The position numbers and the translations under genes are program-made. Shown one piece after another: positions 44,664 to 53,861 of a DNA stretch of 60,402 nt. Source of the stretch: Oscillospiraceae bacterium (GTDB lineage: Bacteria > Bacillota > Clostridia > UMGS1810); the NCBI GenBank assembly GCA_015069095.1, contig SVJH01000013.1:1-60402 (forward strand). The letters are read 5' to 3'. Numbering within the stretch: the first letter of the stretch is position 1; each line of letters opens with the position of its first letter. The notes below the pieces were generated by a model. It was not told the DNA's origin, ran no database searches, and saw only the letters and a program-made list of their open reading frames with translations.

Positions 44664-45848
44664 ATGACAGAATTCGAACTTAAATACGGATGTAATCCTA
44701 ATCAGAAACCGGCAAAAATATTTATGAAAAACGGCAAAAATCTTCCGATTGAAATTTTAAACGGAAAACCGGGTTACATTAACTTTTTAGATGCTTTTAA
44801 CAGCTGGCAGCTTGTTAAAGAAGTAAAAGATGTTTTAGGCGAAACAGTTGCAACATCATTTAAACATGTAAGTCCTACATCTTGTGCAATTGGCAACAAA
44901 ATGAGTGATACTCTTAAAAAAGCATGTTTTGTAGATGATATTGACGGTCTTGACGACTCTCCGCTTGCTTTGGCATATGCAAGAGCGAGAGGAACAGACA
45001 GAATGTCATCTTTTGGCGACTGGATTGCGCTTAGCGATGAATGTGATGAAGTTACAGCACGTCTTATTAAAAGAGAAGTTTCAGACGGTGTTATTGCTCC
45101 TTCTTATTCAAAAGAAGCACTTAAAATTCTTGGCGAAAAAAGAAACGGTAATTACAATATCGTAAAAATCGATAAAGATTATATTCCTGAAGTAGTTGAA
45201 CAGAAAGACGTTTTTGGTATTACTTTTGAACAAGGCAGAAATAACTTTAAAATAGATTATTCACTACTTGAAGAAATTGTTACAAATAATAAAGATATCC
45301 CTGAAAGTGCAAAAAAAGATTTGATTATTGCACTTATCACACTTAAATATACACAGTCAAACTCTGTTTGCTATGCGGCAGACGGCCAGACAATCGGTGT
45401 TGGTGCAGGTCAGCAGTCAAGAATTCACTGCACACGTCTTGCAGGACAAAAAGCAGATAACTGGCACTTAAGACAGCACACAATGGTACTTAACCTTCCA
45501 TTCTTAGACAGCATAAAACGTCCTGACAGAGATAACGTAATTGACCAGTATATTTCAGACGAATGTGAAGATTTACTTGAAGATGGCACATGGCAACAGT
45601 TCTTTACAAGAAAACCAAGAGAATTTACAAAAGGCGAAAAAAGAGCATATCTTTCAAACATTAAAGGTGTATCACTTGCTTCTGATGCTTTCTTCCCATT
45701 TGGCGACAACATTGAAAGAGCATACAAAAGCGGTGTAACATACGTTGCACAGCCGGGCGGCTCAATAAGAGATGACAACGTAATTGACACTTGTAACAAA
45801 TATGGAATGGCAATGGCATTTACAAAAATGAGATTATTCCACCACTAA
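44664..45848 (+). CDS. purH: AICAR transformylase (stand-alone PurH C-terminal domain)
   Basis: Formylates AICAR (ZMP) with 10-formyltetrahydrofolate. 394 residues with no MGS-like cyclohydrolase domain at the N-terminus. The catalytic Lys-His pair is in TSFKHVSPTSCAIG; AYARARGTDRMSSFGDWIAL and YTQSNSVCYAADGQTIGVG are characteristic. ZMP, its substrate, is the ligand of the riboswitch at the head of the operon. AAAGGA precedes the ATG. Confidence 0.95.
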   Translation: MTEFELKYGCNPNQKPAKIFMKNGKNLPIEILNGKPGYINFLDAFNSWQLVKEVKDVLGETVATSFKHVSPTSCAIGNKMSDTLKKACFVDDIDGLDDSPLALAYARARGTDRMSSFGDWIALSDECDEVTARLIKREVSDGVIAPSYSKEALKILGEKRNGNYNIVKIDKDYIPEVVEQKDVFGITFEQGRNNFKIDYSLLEEIVTNNKDIPESAKKDLIIALITLKYTQSNSVCYAADGQTIGVGAGQQSRIHCTRLAGQKADNWHLRQHTMVLNLPFLDSIKRPDRDNVIDQYISDECEDLLEDGTWQQFFTRKPREFTKGEKRAYLSNIKGVSLASDAFFPFGDNIERAYKSGVTYVAQPGGSIRDDNVIDTCNKYGMAMAFTKMRLFHH

Positions 45849-45867
45849 AATTTAAAAGGAGCATAAG

Positions 45868-47127
45868 ATGAACATATTAGTTGTTGGTGGCGGTGGAAGA
45901 GAACACGCCATAATTAAAAAAATAAAAGAAAATAAAAAAGTTAAAAAAATATATGCACTTCCTGGTAACGGCGGTATAGCGCGTGATGCTATATGTGTTG
46001 ATATCGGTGCAAAAGAAATTGATAAAATTACAGAATTTGCTGTAGAAAATAAAATCGATTTTGCAATTGTAGCACCGGACGACCCACTTGTACTTGGATG
46101 TGTTGATGCATTAAATGAAAAAGGTATTAAATGCTTTGGACCTAAGGCAAATGCCGCAATTATTGAAGGAAGCAAGATTTTTTCTAAAAACCTTATGAAA
46201 AAATACAACATTCCAACTGCCCAATACGAAGTATTTGAAAATAAAGAAGATGCACTTAAATATTTAGAAGATGCACCAATTCCGACAGTTATTAAAGCAG
46301 ATGGACTTGCACTTGGAAAAGGCGTTGTTATTGCTATGACACGCGATGAAGCAAAAGATGCTGTAAAATCTATGATGGAAGATAAAATTTTTGGCGAAAG
46401 TGGTTCAAAAATTGTTATTGAAGAATTTTTGGAAGGCCCTGAAGTGAGTGTTTTATCTTTTACAGACGGAAAAACAGTTGTGCCTATGATTTCATCTATG
46501 GACCACAAAAGAGCCCTTGATAACGATGAAGGATTAAACACAGGCGGTATGGGAACAATTGCACCAAATCCATACTATACAAAAGAAATTGCAGATGAGT
46601 GTATGGAAAAAATATTTATTCCTACAATAGACGCAATGAATAAAGAAGGCAGAACTTTTTCAGGTTGCTTGTACTTTGGACTTATGCTTACAAAAGACGG
46701 TCCTAAAGTTATTGAATACAACTGCCGTTTCGGTGATCCTGAAACTCAGGTTGTTCTTCCTCTACTTGAAAGCGACCTACTTGACATAATGCTTGATATT
46801 GCAGACGGAAGACTTTATGCGGATAAAGTTGAGTTTTCTAAAAAAAGTGCGTGCTGCGTAGTTATGGCATCAAATGGATACCCGGGCAAATACGAAACAG
46901 GGTTTAAACTTAACATTCCTGAAGACGTTAATGCTTATGTTGCAGGCGCAAAAATAAAAGAAGGCACTTTAGTAACAAGCGGTGGACGTGTTCTTGGTGT
47001 TACTTGCAAAGCCGATACATTAAAAGAAGCAATAGACAAAGCATATGAAGATGTTAAAAAAGTAAGTTTTGAAAATTCATATTACCGAAAAGATATCGGA
47101 CAAAAAGCACTAAAGATTTTAAACTAA
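45868..47127 (+). CDS. purD: Phosphoribosylamine-glycine ligase
   Basis: GAR synthetase, an ATP-grasp enzyme that consumes the unstable phosphoribosylamine made by PurF. 419 residues. NILVVGGGGREHAII at the N-terminus, PTVIKADGLALGKGVVIA, and IEYNCRFGDPETQVVLPLL (Mg site) identify it. AAAGGAGC precedes the ATG. Confidence 0.97.
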   Translation: MNILVVGGGGREHAIIKKIKENKKVKKIYALPGNGGIARDAICVDIGAKEIDKITEFAVENKIDFAIVAPDDPLVLGCVDALNEKGIKCFGPKANAAIIEGSKIFSKNLMKKYNIPTAQYEVFENKEDALKYLEDAPIPTVIKADGLALGKGVVIAMTRDEAKDAVKSMMEDKIFGESGSKIVIEEFLEGPEVSVLSFTDGKTVVPMISSMDHKRALDNDEGLNTGGMGTIAPNPYYTKEIADECMEKIFIPTIDAMNKEGRTFSGCLYFGLMLTKDGPKVIEYNCRFGDPETQVVLPLLESDLLDIMLDIADGRLYADKVEFSKKSACCVVMASNGYPGKYETGFKLNIPEDVNAYVAGAKIKEGTLVTSGGRVLGVTCKADTLKEAIDKAYEDVKKVSFENSYYRKDIGQKALKILN

Positions 47128-47140
47128 TAAGAGGTGTAAA

Positions 47141-50100
47141 ATGGTATACAGAATATTTGTGGAAAAAAGAAAAGAACTTGCTCACGAAGCAAATTCGCTA
47201 AAAAAAGATATCACATCACTTCTTCAAATTAAAAATGTTGAAGATGTAAGAGTAATCAACCGCTATGATGTTGAAAACATAGAAAAAGATTTGTTTGATT
47301 ACTGCAAAAATACAGTTTTTTCTGAACCGCAACTTGATATAATTTACGACGAATTAAAAACAGAAAGTAATGAAAAAGTATTTGCGGTAGAATTTTTACC
47401 AGGACAGTTTGACCAAAGAGCAGACAGTGCAGCGCAGTGTATTCAGATTATCTCGCAAAAAGAACGTCCAAGCGTAAGAACAGCAAAAGTTTATGTTTTA
47501 AAAGGAAACCTAAGCGAAGACGACGTAAATGCAATTAAAAAATATGTTATTAACCCTGTTGAATGTAGAGAAGCAACACTTGATACTTTCAATACACTTG
47601 AAACAAAATATGATATCCCTGACAGCGTAAAAACACTTGACGGATTTATTGATCTTGATGAGGCAGGTCTTGATAAATTCGTTAAAGATATGGGACTTGC
47701 TATGGACCTTGATGACATTAAATTCTGTCAGAAATATTTTATAGAAGAAAAAAGAAATCCCACAATTACAGAAATCAAAATGATTGATACATACTGGTCT
47801 GACCACTGCCGTCATACTACATTTTCAACAACAATTGATTCTGTTAAATTTGAAGATGAACTTATAGAAAAAGCATATAACGAATATATAGAAACAAGAA
47901 AAGAACTTGGCAGAACAAAACCTATAAACCTTATGGATATTGCTACACTTGCAACAAAATACTTAAGCAAAACAGGTCATCTTGAAAAACTTGATGAATC
48001 TGAAGAAATCAATGCTTGTACAGTAAAAATGCAGGTTGAAATTGATGGTAAAAAAGAAGACTGGCTACTTCTTTTCAAAAATGAAACACACAACCATCCT
48101 ACAGAAATCGAGCCATTTGGTGGCGCGGCAACTTGTATTGGTGGCGCAATAAGAGACCCGCTTTCAGGTCGTTCTTATGTTTATGGTGCTATGCGTGTAA
48201 CAGGTGCGGCAAATCCACTTAAACCTGTTAGTGAAACTTTAAAAGGTAAACTTCCTCAAAGAAAAATCTGTCAGACTGCTGCAGACGGCTACTCATCTTA
48301 TGGTAACCAGATTGGTCTTGCAACAGGTCAGGTAGACGAATTATATCACGATGGATATGCTGCAAAACGTATGGAAATTGGTGCAGTTATTGCTGCAGCA
48401 CCGGCTAAAAACGTTAGACGCGAAAGACCAGAAGATGGCGATGTTGTTATTCTTCTTGGCGGAAGAACAGGCAGAGACGGTCTTGGTGGTGCAACCGGTT
48501 CTTCAAAAAGCCATAATATAGAATCACTTGAAAGTTGTGGCGCAGAAGTTCAAAAAGGTAACGCACCGGAAGAAAGAAAACTTCAAAGACTATTCAGAAA
48601 CGAAGAAGCATCACGTCTTATTAAACGTTGTAACGACTTTGGTGCAGGCGGTGTTTCTGTTGCAATTGGCGAACTTGCAGACGGTCTTGAAATTGACCTT
48701 AACAAAGTTCCTAAAAAATACGAAGGTCTTGACGGAACAGAACTTGCAATCAGCGAATCTCAGGAAAGAATGGCTGTTGTTGTAGAAAAAGAAGATGCAC
48801 AAAGATTCTGTGAGCTTGCAGATAGCGAAAACCTTGAAGCAACAATCGTTGCAACTGTAAAGGCAGAACCAAGACTTGTAATGAAATGGAACGGAAAAAA
48901 TATTGTTGACATTTCAAGAGAATTCTTAAATTCAAACGGTGCAGAAAAACACATTGATATTACTGCATCTGCGCCTGCTTCTTACAAAAAAGAAATTCCA
49001 TCTTCATTTAAAGATGGTATGCTTAAAAATGCAGATGATTTAAACATCTGCTCAAAAAGAGGACTTAGCGAAAAATTTGACTCAACAATCGGTGCTGGTG
49101 GCGTGCTTATGCCATTTGGCGGTAAAAACCAGCTTACACCTGTACAGGCAATGATAAACAAAGTATCAGTTCAGCTTCGTCATACAAACACATGTACATA
49201 TATGGCTTGGGGTTACAATCCGTTTATCGCTGAAAAAAGCCCATATCACAGTGCATATCTTGCAGTTATTGAATCTGTTTCAAAACTTGTTGCACATGGT
49301 GCTAAATTTGAAGATGTATACCTTACATTCCAGGAATACTTTGAAAAACCTCTTAAAGATGCAAAACGTTGGGGAAAACCATTTAGTGCATTACTTGGTG
49401 CATTTATGGCACAAAAAGATTTAAAAATTGCTGCTATTGGTGGTAAAGACTCAATGAGCGGAAGTTTTGAAGATATAGATGTTCCGCCTACACTTGTTTC
49501 TTTTGCAGTTACAACAGGTAACACAAATGAGGTTGTATCTGGCGAATTTAAAGGCGAAAACCACAAAGTTATTCTTATTAAACCTGAGTATAACGAAAAC
49601 GGACTTCCAGATACTAAATCACTTTTAGAGTGCTTTAATAAAGTTTATGCCCTAACAAGTACAGGAAAAGCAAAAGCTGTTTATACACCAACATTTGGCG
49701 GTATTTCAGAAGCAATTATGAAAATGACATTCGGTAACGGCATTGGCTTTGAATTTGACAATAACATTTCATTAAGTGAAATTTTCTCTTACAACTACGG
49801 AAGTTTCATCGTAGAAGTAGACGGCGATGCAGACGGCATAGTTCTTGGTAAAACAACTGCCGATGGAAAAATTACATACAAAGATGAAAGCATCGAAATA
49901 GACGCTATTTTAAAGGTTTACGAAGATAAATTAGAACCTGTTTACAGATGTAATATCGAAACAAGAAATGATAAACCTGAAAAATATGAATACAGTGTTT
50001 CTTCTTGGGCAAAACCAAGATTAAACTTTGCAAAACCAAAAGTTTTAATTCCTGTATTCCCTGGTACAAACTGCGAATACGATACAGAAAAAGTGCTTGC

Positions 50101-50830
50101 CGCGGCAGGTGCAGATCCACATATTTTTGTAATTAAAAACCTTACATCAAAAGCAATTACAGATAGCGTAAATGAATTTGCAGCTTTAACTGGTCAGGCG
50201 CAAATGATATTTATTCCAGGCGGTTTCTCAGGCGGGGACGAACCTGACGGTTCAGGTAAATTCATTACTGCGTTTTTCAGAAATGAAGCAGTAAAAGAAG
50301 CAGTTACAAACCTTCTTGAAGAAAAAGACGGTTTAATGTGCGGTATCTGTAACGGATTCCAGGCACTTATTAAACTTGGACTTGTTCCTTACGGCAAAAT
50401 TATCGATACAGATGAAAATTGCCCTACACTTACATTTAATACAATCAGCCGACATCAGTCGCGCCTTGTAAGAACTCGTATTGCTTCAAATAAATCTCCA
50501 TGGCTTGCAAATACAAATGTTGGCGATGTTTACACAGTGCCGATTTCTCATGGTGAAGGAAGATTTTTAGCGGACGAAAACTTAATAAAAGAACTTGCTA
50601 AAAACGGACAGATTGCTACTCAGTATGTAGACTTAGGCGGCGAACCAACTTACGATATACACTTTAACCCTAATGGTTCAATCAACGCTATCGAAGGTAT
50701 TACATCTCCTGATGGCAGAGTATTTGGTAAAATGGGACACTCAGAAAGAATTGGCGATGGACTTTACAAAAACGTTGACGGCAAGTACGATATGAAGATG
50801 TTTGAAGGTGCAGTTAAGTATTTTAAATAA
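47141..50830 (+). CDS. purL: Phosphoribosylformylglycinamidine synthase, single-chain
   Basis: Converts FGAR to FGAM with ATP and glutamine. 1229 residues, the long form with the PurS-like N-terminal domain, two AIR-synthetase-like modules (SDHCRHTTFST; KNETHNHPTEIEPFGGAATC), and a C-terminal class I glutaminase from about residue 965. Unlike CarA and PurF, its glutaminase looks active: the nucleophile elbow is GICNGFQAL and His and Glu occur in MGHSER. GAGGTG precedes the ATG. Confidence 0.97.
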   Translation: MVYRIFVEKRKELAHEANSLKKDITSLLQIKNVEDVRVINRYDVENIEKDLFDYCKNTVFSEPQLDIIYDELKTESNEKVFAVEFLPGQFDQRADSAAQCIQIISQKERPSVRTAKVYVLKGNLSEDDVNAIKKYVINPVECREATLDTFNTLETKYDIPDSVKTLDGFIDLDEAGLDKFVKDMGLAMDLDDIKFCQKYFIEEKRNPTITEIKMIDTYWSDHCRHTTFSTTIDSVKFEDELIEKAYNEYIETRKELGRTKPINLMDIATLATKYLSKTGHLEKLDESEEINACTVKMQVEIDGKKEDWLLLFKNETHNHPTEIEPFGGAATCIGGAIRDPLSGRSYVYGAMRVTGAANPLKPVSETLKGKLPQRKICQTAADGYSSYGNQIGLATGQVDELYHDGYAAKRMEIGAVIAAAPAKNVRRERPEDGDVVILLGGRTGRDGLGGATGSSKSHNIESLESCGAEVQKGNAPEERKLQRLFRNEEASRLIKRCNDFGAGGVSVAIGELADGLEIDLNKVPKKYEGLDGTELAISESQERMAVVVEKEDAQRFCELADSENLEATIVATVKAEPRLVMKWNGKNIVDISREFLNSNGAEKHIDITASAPASYKKEIPSSFKDGMLKNADDLNICSKRGLSEKFDSTIGAGGVLMPFGGKNQLTPVQAMINKVSVQLRHTNTCTYMAWGYNPFIAEKSPYHSAYLAVIESVSKLVAHGAKFEDVYLTFQEYFEKPLKDAKRWGKPFSALLGAFMAQKDLKIAAIGGKDSMSGSFEDIDVPPTLVSFAVTTGNTNEVVSGEFKGENHKVILIKPEYNENGLPDTKSLLECFNKVYALTSTGKAKAVYTPTFGGISEAIMKMTFGNGIGFEFDNNISLSEIFSYNYGSFIVEVDGDADGIVLGKTTADGKITYKDESIEIDAILKVYEDKLEPVYRCNIETRNDKPEKYEYSVSSWAKPRLNFAKPKVLIPVFPGTNCEYDTEKVLAAAGADPHIFVIKNLTSKAITDSVNEFAALTGQAQMIFIPGGFSGGDEPDGSGKFITAFFRNEAVKEAVTNLLEEKDGLMCGICNGFQALIKLGLVPYGKIIDTDENCPTLTFNTISRHQSRLVRTRIASNKSPWLANTNVGDVYTVPISHGEGRFLADENLIKELAKNGQIATQYVDLGGEPTYDIHFNPNGSINAIEGITSPDGRVFGKMGHSERIGDGLYKNVDGKYDMKMFEGAVKYFK

Positions 50831-50851
50831 TAGATTTAAGGTGAGAGAAAA

Positions 50852-52525
50852 ATGAGTTACAAAAGCGATATTGAAATTGCTCAGAGCGTCAAAATGAAAC
50901 ACATCAAAGAAATTGCACAAACTGCCGGTATTGACGAAAAATATCTTGAGCAATACGGAAATTATAAAGCGAAAGTAGATTTATCAATACTTAATGATAA
51001 ATCTAAAAAGGACGGAAAACTTGTTCTTGTTACTGCAATTACACCAACACCTGCAGGTGAAGGTAAAACAACAACAACAATCGGACTTGCAGACGGGCTT
51101 AGAAAAATAGGAAAAAATACTGTGGTGGCTCTTCGTGAGCCATCGCTTGGACCTGTTTTTGGTGTTAAAGGCGGTGCGGCAGGCGGCGGATACGCACAGG
51201 TTGTTCCAATGGAAGATATTAACCTTCATTTTACAGGAGATTTCCATGCAATCGGTGCAGCAAACAACCTTCTTGCTGCTATGCTTGATAATCATATTTA
51301 TCAGGGAAATGCGCTTAATATCGACCCAAGAAGAATTACATGGAAACGTTGTGTTGATATGAACGATAGACAACTTAGATTTGTTACAGATGGACTTGGC
51401 GGAAGAGTTAACGGCGTTCCAAGAGAAGACGGCTACGATATTACAGTTGCATCTGAAATTATGGCAGTGCTTTGCCTTAGTGAATCTATTTCTGATTTAA
51501 AAGAAAGACTTTCGCGCATAATTGTTGGTTATACTTATCAAAATGAACCGGTTAGCGCAGGCCAACTTAATGCACACGGTGCTATGGCGGCGTTACTTAA
51601 AGATGCAATAAAACCTAACCTTGTACAATCGCTTGAAGGTACACCTGCACTTGTTCACTGCGGACCATTTGCTAATATCGCGCACGGATGCAACAGCGTA
51701 ACAGCAACACGCCTTGCGCTTAAACTTGGCGATTATGCTATTACAGAGGCTGGATTTGGTGCAGACCTTGGTGCTGAAAAGTTCCTTGATATTAAATGCA
51801 GAGTTGCAAACTTAAAACCTGATGCAGTTGTTATTGTTGCAACTGTAAGAGCACTTAAAATGCATGGTGGACTTTTAAAAACAGAACTTGGAAATGAAGA
51901 TTTGGTTGCACTTGAAAAAGGACTTCCAAACCTACTCCGACACGTTTCTAACATCAAAAATGTGTATAAACTTCCAAGCGTTGTTGCTGTTAATAAATTC
52001 CCAACAGACACAGATGCAGAAGTTAATCTTATTATTGAAAAATGCAAAGAACTTGGTGTTAATGTTGTGCTATCAGACGTTTGGGCAAAAGGCGGCGAAG
52101 GCGGAATTGACCTTGCAAATGAAGTTATTAAACTTTGTGAAGAGGAAAATAACTTTACATTTAGCTACGAACTTGATGAAACAATTGAAGAAAAAGTAGA
52201 AAGTATTGTTAAAAAAGTTTATGGTGGCGACGGAGTTGTATTTACACCTGCCGCTAAAAAACAAATTGCAACACTAAACGAACTTGGTTTTGATAAAGTT
52301 CCTGTTTGTATTGCAAAAACACAGTACAGTTTTTCTGATAATGCATCACTACTTGGTGCACCAGAGGGCTTTAAAGTTACTGTGAGAAACGTAAAGGTAA
52401 GCGCAGGTGCAGGATTTATTGTTATACTTACAGGCGATATTATGACAATGCCTGGTCTACCTAAAAAACCTGCTGCAGAAAATATAGACGTTTCTGACGA
52501 TGGCAAAATTACAGGACTATTTTAA
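50852..52525 (+). CDS. fhs: Formate-tetrahydrofolate ligase
   Basis: Makes 10-formyltetrahydrofolate from formate, ATP and tetrahydrofolate. 557 residues; P-loop [20 protein letters not shown] near residue 66, [22 protein letters not shown] and the C-terminal [13 protein letters not shown] are family signatures. It supplies the formyl donor for PurN and the AICAR transformylase upstream, and lies under the ZTP switch that senses shortage of this cofactor. Confidence 0.98.
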   Translation: MSYKSDIEIAQSVKMKHIKEIAQTAGIDEKYLEQYGNYKAKVDLSILNDKSKKDGKLVLVTAITPTPAGEGKTTTTIGLADGLRKIGKNTVVALREPSLGPVFGVKGGAAGGGYAQVVPMEDINLHFTGDFHAIGAANNLLAAMLDNHIYQGNALNIDPRRITWKRCVDMNDRQLRFVTDGLGGRVNGVPREDGYDITVASEIMAVLCLSESISDLKERLSRIIVGYTYQNEPVSAGQLNAHGAMAALLKDAIKPNLVQSLEGTPALVHCGPFANIAHGCNSVTATRLALKLGDYAITEAGFGADLGAEKFLDIKCRVANLKPDAVVIVATVRALKMHGGLLKTELGNEDLVALEKGLPNLLRHVSNIKNVYKLPSVVAVNKFPTDTDAEVNLIIEKCKELGVNVVLSDVWAKGGEGGIDLANEVIKLCEEENNFTFSYELDETIEEKVESIVKKVYGGDGVVFTPAAKKQIATLNELGFDKVPVCIAKTQYSFSDNASLLGAPEGFKVTVRNVKVSAGAGFIVILTGDIMTMPGLPKKPAAENIDVSDDGKITGLF

Positions 52526-52528
52526 GCA

Positions 52529-52554
52529 CATACTTTTTTCGGGAAAAAAGTATG
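52529..52554 (+). terminator. Terminator of the purine operon
   Basis: Eleven-bp stem CATACTTTTTT / AAAAAAGTATG 4 bp after the fhs stop. A second hairpin, CCACTTTTT / AAAAAGTGG, follows at about 52565-52584. Confidence 0.7.
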
Positions 52555-52591
52555 CAAAAAAGCCCCACTTTTTAAAAAAAGTGGACAAAAA

Positions 52592-52621
52592 CTTACATAA
52601 GCAAAAACATACGTTTTTGTA
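52592..52621. repeat. Partial third copy of the pyrE-flanking repeat
   Basis: Matches the first 30 bp of the elements at 37811 and 38643 (CTTACATAAGCAAAAACATA...) with one difference at the end. Confidence 0.85.
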
Positions 52622-52635
52622 AGGGATAAAATAAA

Positions 52636-52664
52636 AAGGTACTTTCCAAAATGGAAGGTACCTT
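52636..52664. terminator. Terminator of the XRE regulator gene
   Basis: Twelve-bp stem AAGGTACTTTCC / GGAAGGTACCTT with a 5-nt loop. On the minus strand it is followed by TTTTTATTTTAT. Almost the same hairpin ends the zinc-ribbon gene at 53524-53556. Confidence 0.85.
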
Positions 52665-52905
52665 AATTTTTTAATAATTCTTCAAATGTAGTATTAAAAA
52701 TTTTAGCAAATGCTATTATTTCTATATCCGTTACAAATCTTTTCCCACATTCTATTCTCTGAATGGCGTTTTTATCTATGTCAATTCCTATAAGTTGCAT
52801 TCTGTCAGCAAGTTCCCTTTGCGAAATTTTAATATCACGCCTAAACCTGCTTATATTTTTTCCGCAAACGTTATTTAATCCATCTTTTGTTTTGTTAATA
52901 AACAT
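52663..52905 (-). CDS. XRE-family transcriptional regulator
   Basis: 80 residues from the ATG at 52903-52905 (AAAGGAG site). Almost the whole protein is one helix-turn-helix: ISRFRRDIKISQRELADRMQ, then NAIQRIECGKRFVTDIEIIAFAKIF. No sensing domain. It is divergent from the zinc-ribbon membrane protein across a pair of repeated operators, so it probably regulates itself and that gene. Confidence 0.88.
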   Translation of the reverse strand: MFINKTKDGLNNVCGKNISRFRRDIKISQRELADRMQLIGIDIDKNAIQRIECGKRFVTDIEIIAFAKIFNTTFEELLKN

Positions 52906-52921
52906 AAAATTTTCTCCTTTT

Positions 52922-52993
52922 TGACATTTAGTGCTTGTCAACAACAAAATTATATGCTATAATTAACTAAAATATGACATTTAGTGGATGTCA
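52922..52993. promoter_or_regulatory. Twin operators of the XRE regulator
   Basis: TGACATTTAGTGCTTGTCA (52922-52940) and TGACATTTAGTGGATGTCA (52975-52993), 53 bp apart centre to centre. Each is a TGACA/TGTCA inverted repeat. The first overlaps the -35 of the rightward promoter; the second lies 21 bp before the zinc-ribbon start. Confidence 0.78.
52935..52963 (+). promoter_or_regulatory. Promoter of the zinc-ribbon gene
   Basis: TTGTCA (52935-52940), 17 bp, TATAAT (52958-52963), with the -35 inside operator 1. Confidence 0.75.
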
Positions 52994-53013
52994 ACGAGAG
53001 GGAGAATTATATA

Positions 53014-53519
53014 TGTTATGTAAAAACTGTGGTTTTGAAGCAAAAGAAGGGGCAAAGTATTGTAAGAGTTGTGGCGAAAGATTTTTTCAAGAAGACACAA
53101 CACAGGAAAATGAATTTGTTTATAATGATAACATGTACGAAATAAAGATGCCAAAATCAATATCACCAAAAAGCGGATATGTATTAGGTATGATTATTAG
53201 TGTCATTGTAGTAGTAATTGGAATTTTATATATGGATTGTAAATTTGTTGGACAATCAAATGCAACCATTAGCTCATATGAATCATTTGTAATTACAGGT
53301 AGATCAGTATATGGCGCTGATGCTTATACAGGAATACAAAATGCTTGTGCAGATACAAGTAATAATGTTGTAGCAGTTGGAAATTTACTCGAATCATCAA
53401 TAAAAATGCAAAAAAGTCTTATGAACACAGTATCAAATTCAGTAGGGAGTTTGATTTTGTGTGTTGGTTTAATAAGTTTTTGTTATTTTTTGATAGGTTA
53501 TCAAAAAAGTAAAATGTAA
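53014..53519 (+). CDS. Zinc-ribbon membrane protein
   Basis: 168 residues from the ATG at 53014 behind GGGAGA. An N-terminal zinc ribbon (CKNCGFEAKEGAKYCKSCGE: CxxC...CxxC) is followed by a transmembrane helix (YVLGMIISVIVVVIGILYM), a polar middle with few charged residues, and a second membrane helix near the C-terminus (VGSLILCVGLISFCYFLIGY). Function unknown. It is probably controlled by the divergent XRE protein. Confidence 0.8.
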
Positions 53520-53523
53520 AAAT

Positions 53524-53556
53524 AAAGGTACTTTCCTAAACGGAAGGTACCTTTTT
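53524..53556 (+). terminator. Terminator of the zinc-ribbon gene
   Basis: Thirteen-bp stem AAAGGTACTTTCC / GGAAGGTACCTTT with 5-nt loop and T5. It is near-identical to the hairpin at 52636-52664, so the two-gene unit is bracketed by the same terminator. Confidence 0.92.
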
Positions 53557-53570
53557 AAATTTATCCTTTT

Positions 53571-53628
53571 TGCAAAGCGTATGCTTTGCATATGTAAATT
53601 CTTTGCAAAGCTTTCTTTTAAGAAAGCG
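53571..53628. repeat. Dispersed hairpin repeat, copy 1
   Basis: 58 bp with GCAAAGC/GCTTTGC-type and AAGCTTTCTT/AAGAAAGC hairpins. Recurs at 60220-60277 with one base difference. Followed by a tandem AGAACGTAAT (53651-53670). Confidence 0.88.
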
Positions 53629-53684
53629 TGATTTTGGTTCTTTTTTAAAAAGAACGTAATAGAACGTAATAGAACACAAAAAAG

Positions 53685-53716
53685 AAAAACCTCATTCAAT
53701 TTGAATGAGGTTTTTT
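53685..53716 (-). terminator. Terminator of tRNA-Gly
   Basis: A/T-flanked stem CCTCATTC / GAATGAGG (extended by A5/T5), directly after the tRNA CCA end on the minus strand. Confidence 0.9.
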
Positions 53717-53791
53717 TGGAGCGGAAGACGAGATTCGAACTCGCGACGTTCACCTTGGCAAGGTGACGCTCTACCACTGAGCCACTCCCGC
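53717..53791 (-). tRNA. tRNA-Gly (anticodon GCC)
   Basis: 75 nt on the minus strand with an encoded CCA end. Acceptor GCGGGAG pairs with CTTCCGC, the D arm is GGCTCAGTGGTAGAGC, the anticodon stem-loop is CACCTTGCCAAGGTG with anticodon GCC, and the T arm contains GTTCGAATC. Reads GGC and GGU codons. Confidence 0.97.
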
Positions 53792-53821
53792 ATGCATAAA
53801 TGCTACCCGTTACATTTATGC

Positions 53822-53850
53822 ATTATACCAGTAAAATTTACATTTGTCAA
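53822..53850 (-). promoter_or_regulatory. Promoter of tRNA-Gly
   Basis: Minus-strand TTGACA (53845-53850), 17 bp, TATAAT (53822-53827). An 11-bp inverted repeat, ATGCATAAATG (53792-53802) and CATTTATGCAT (53813-53823), lies between the -10 box and the tRNA. Confidence 0.88.
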
Positions 53851-53861
53851 GTAAGTTTTAA

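Noticed and set aside
53651-53680. CRISPR-like tandem repeat (AGAACGTAAT)
   Set aside because: Only two exact 10-bp units with no spacers. No CRISPR array or cas gene was seen anywhere in the window.
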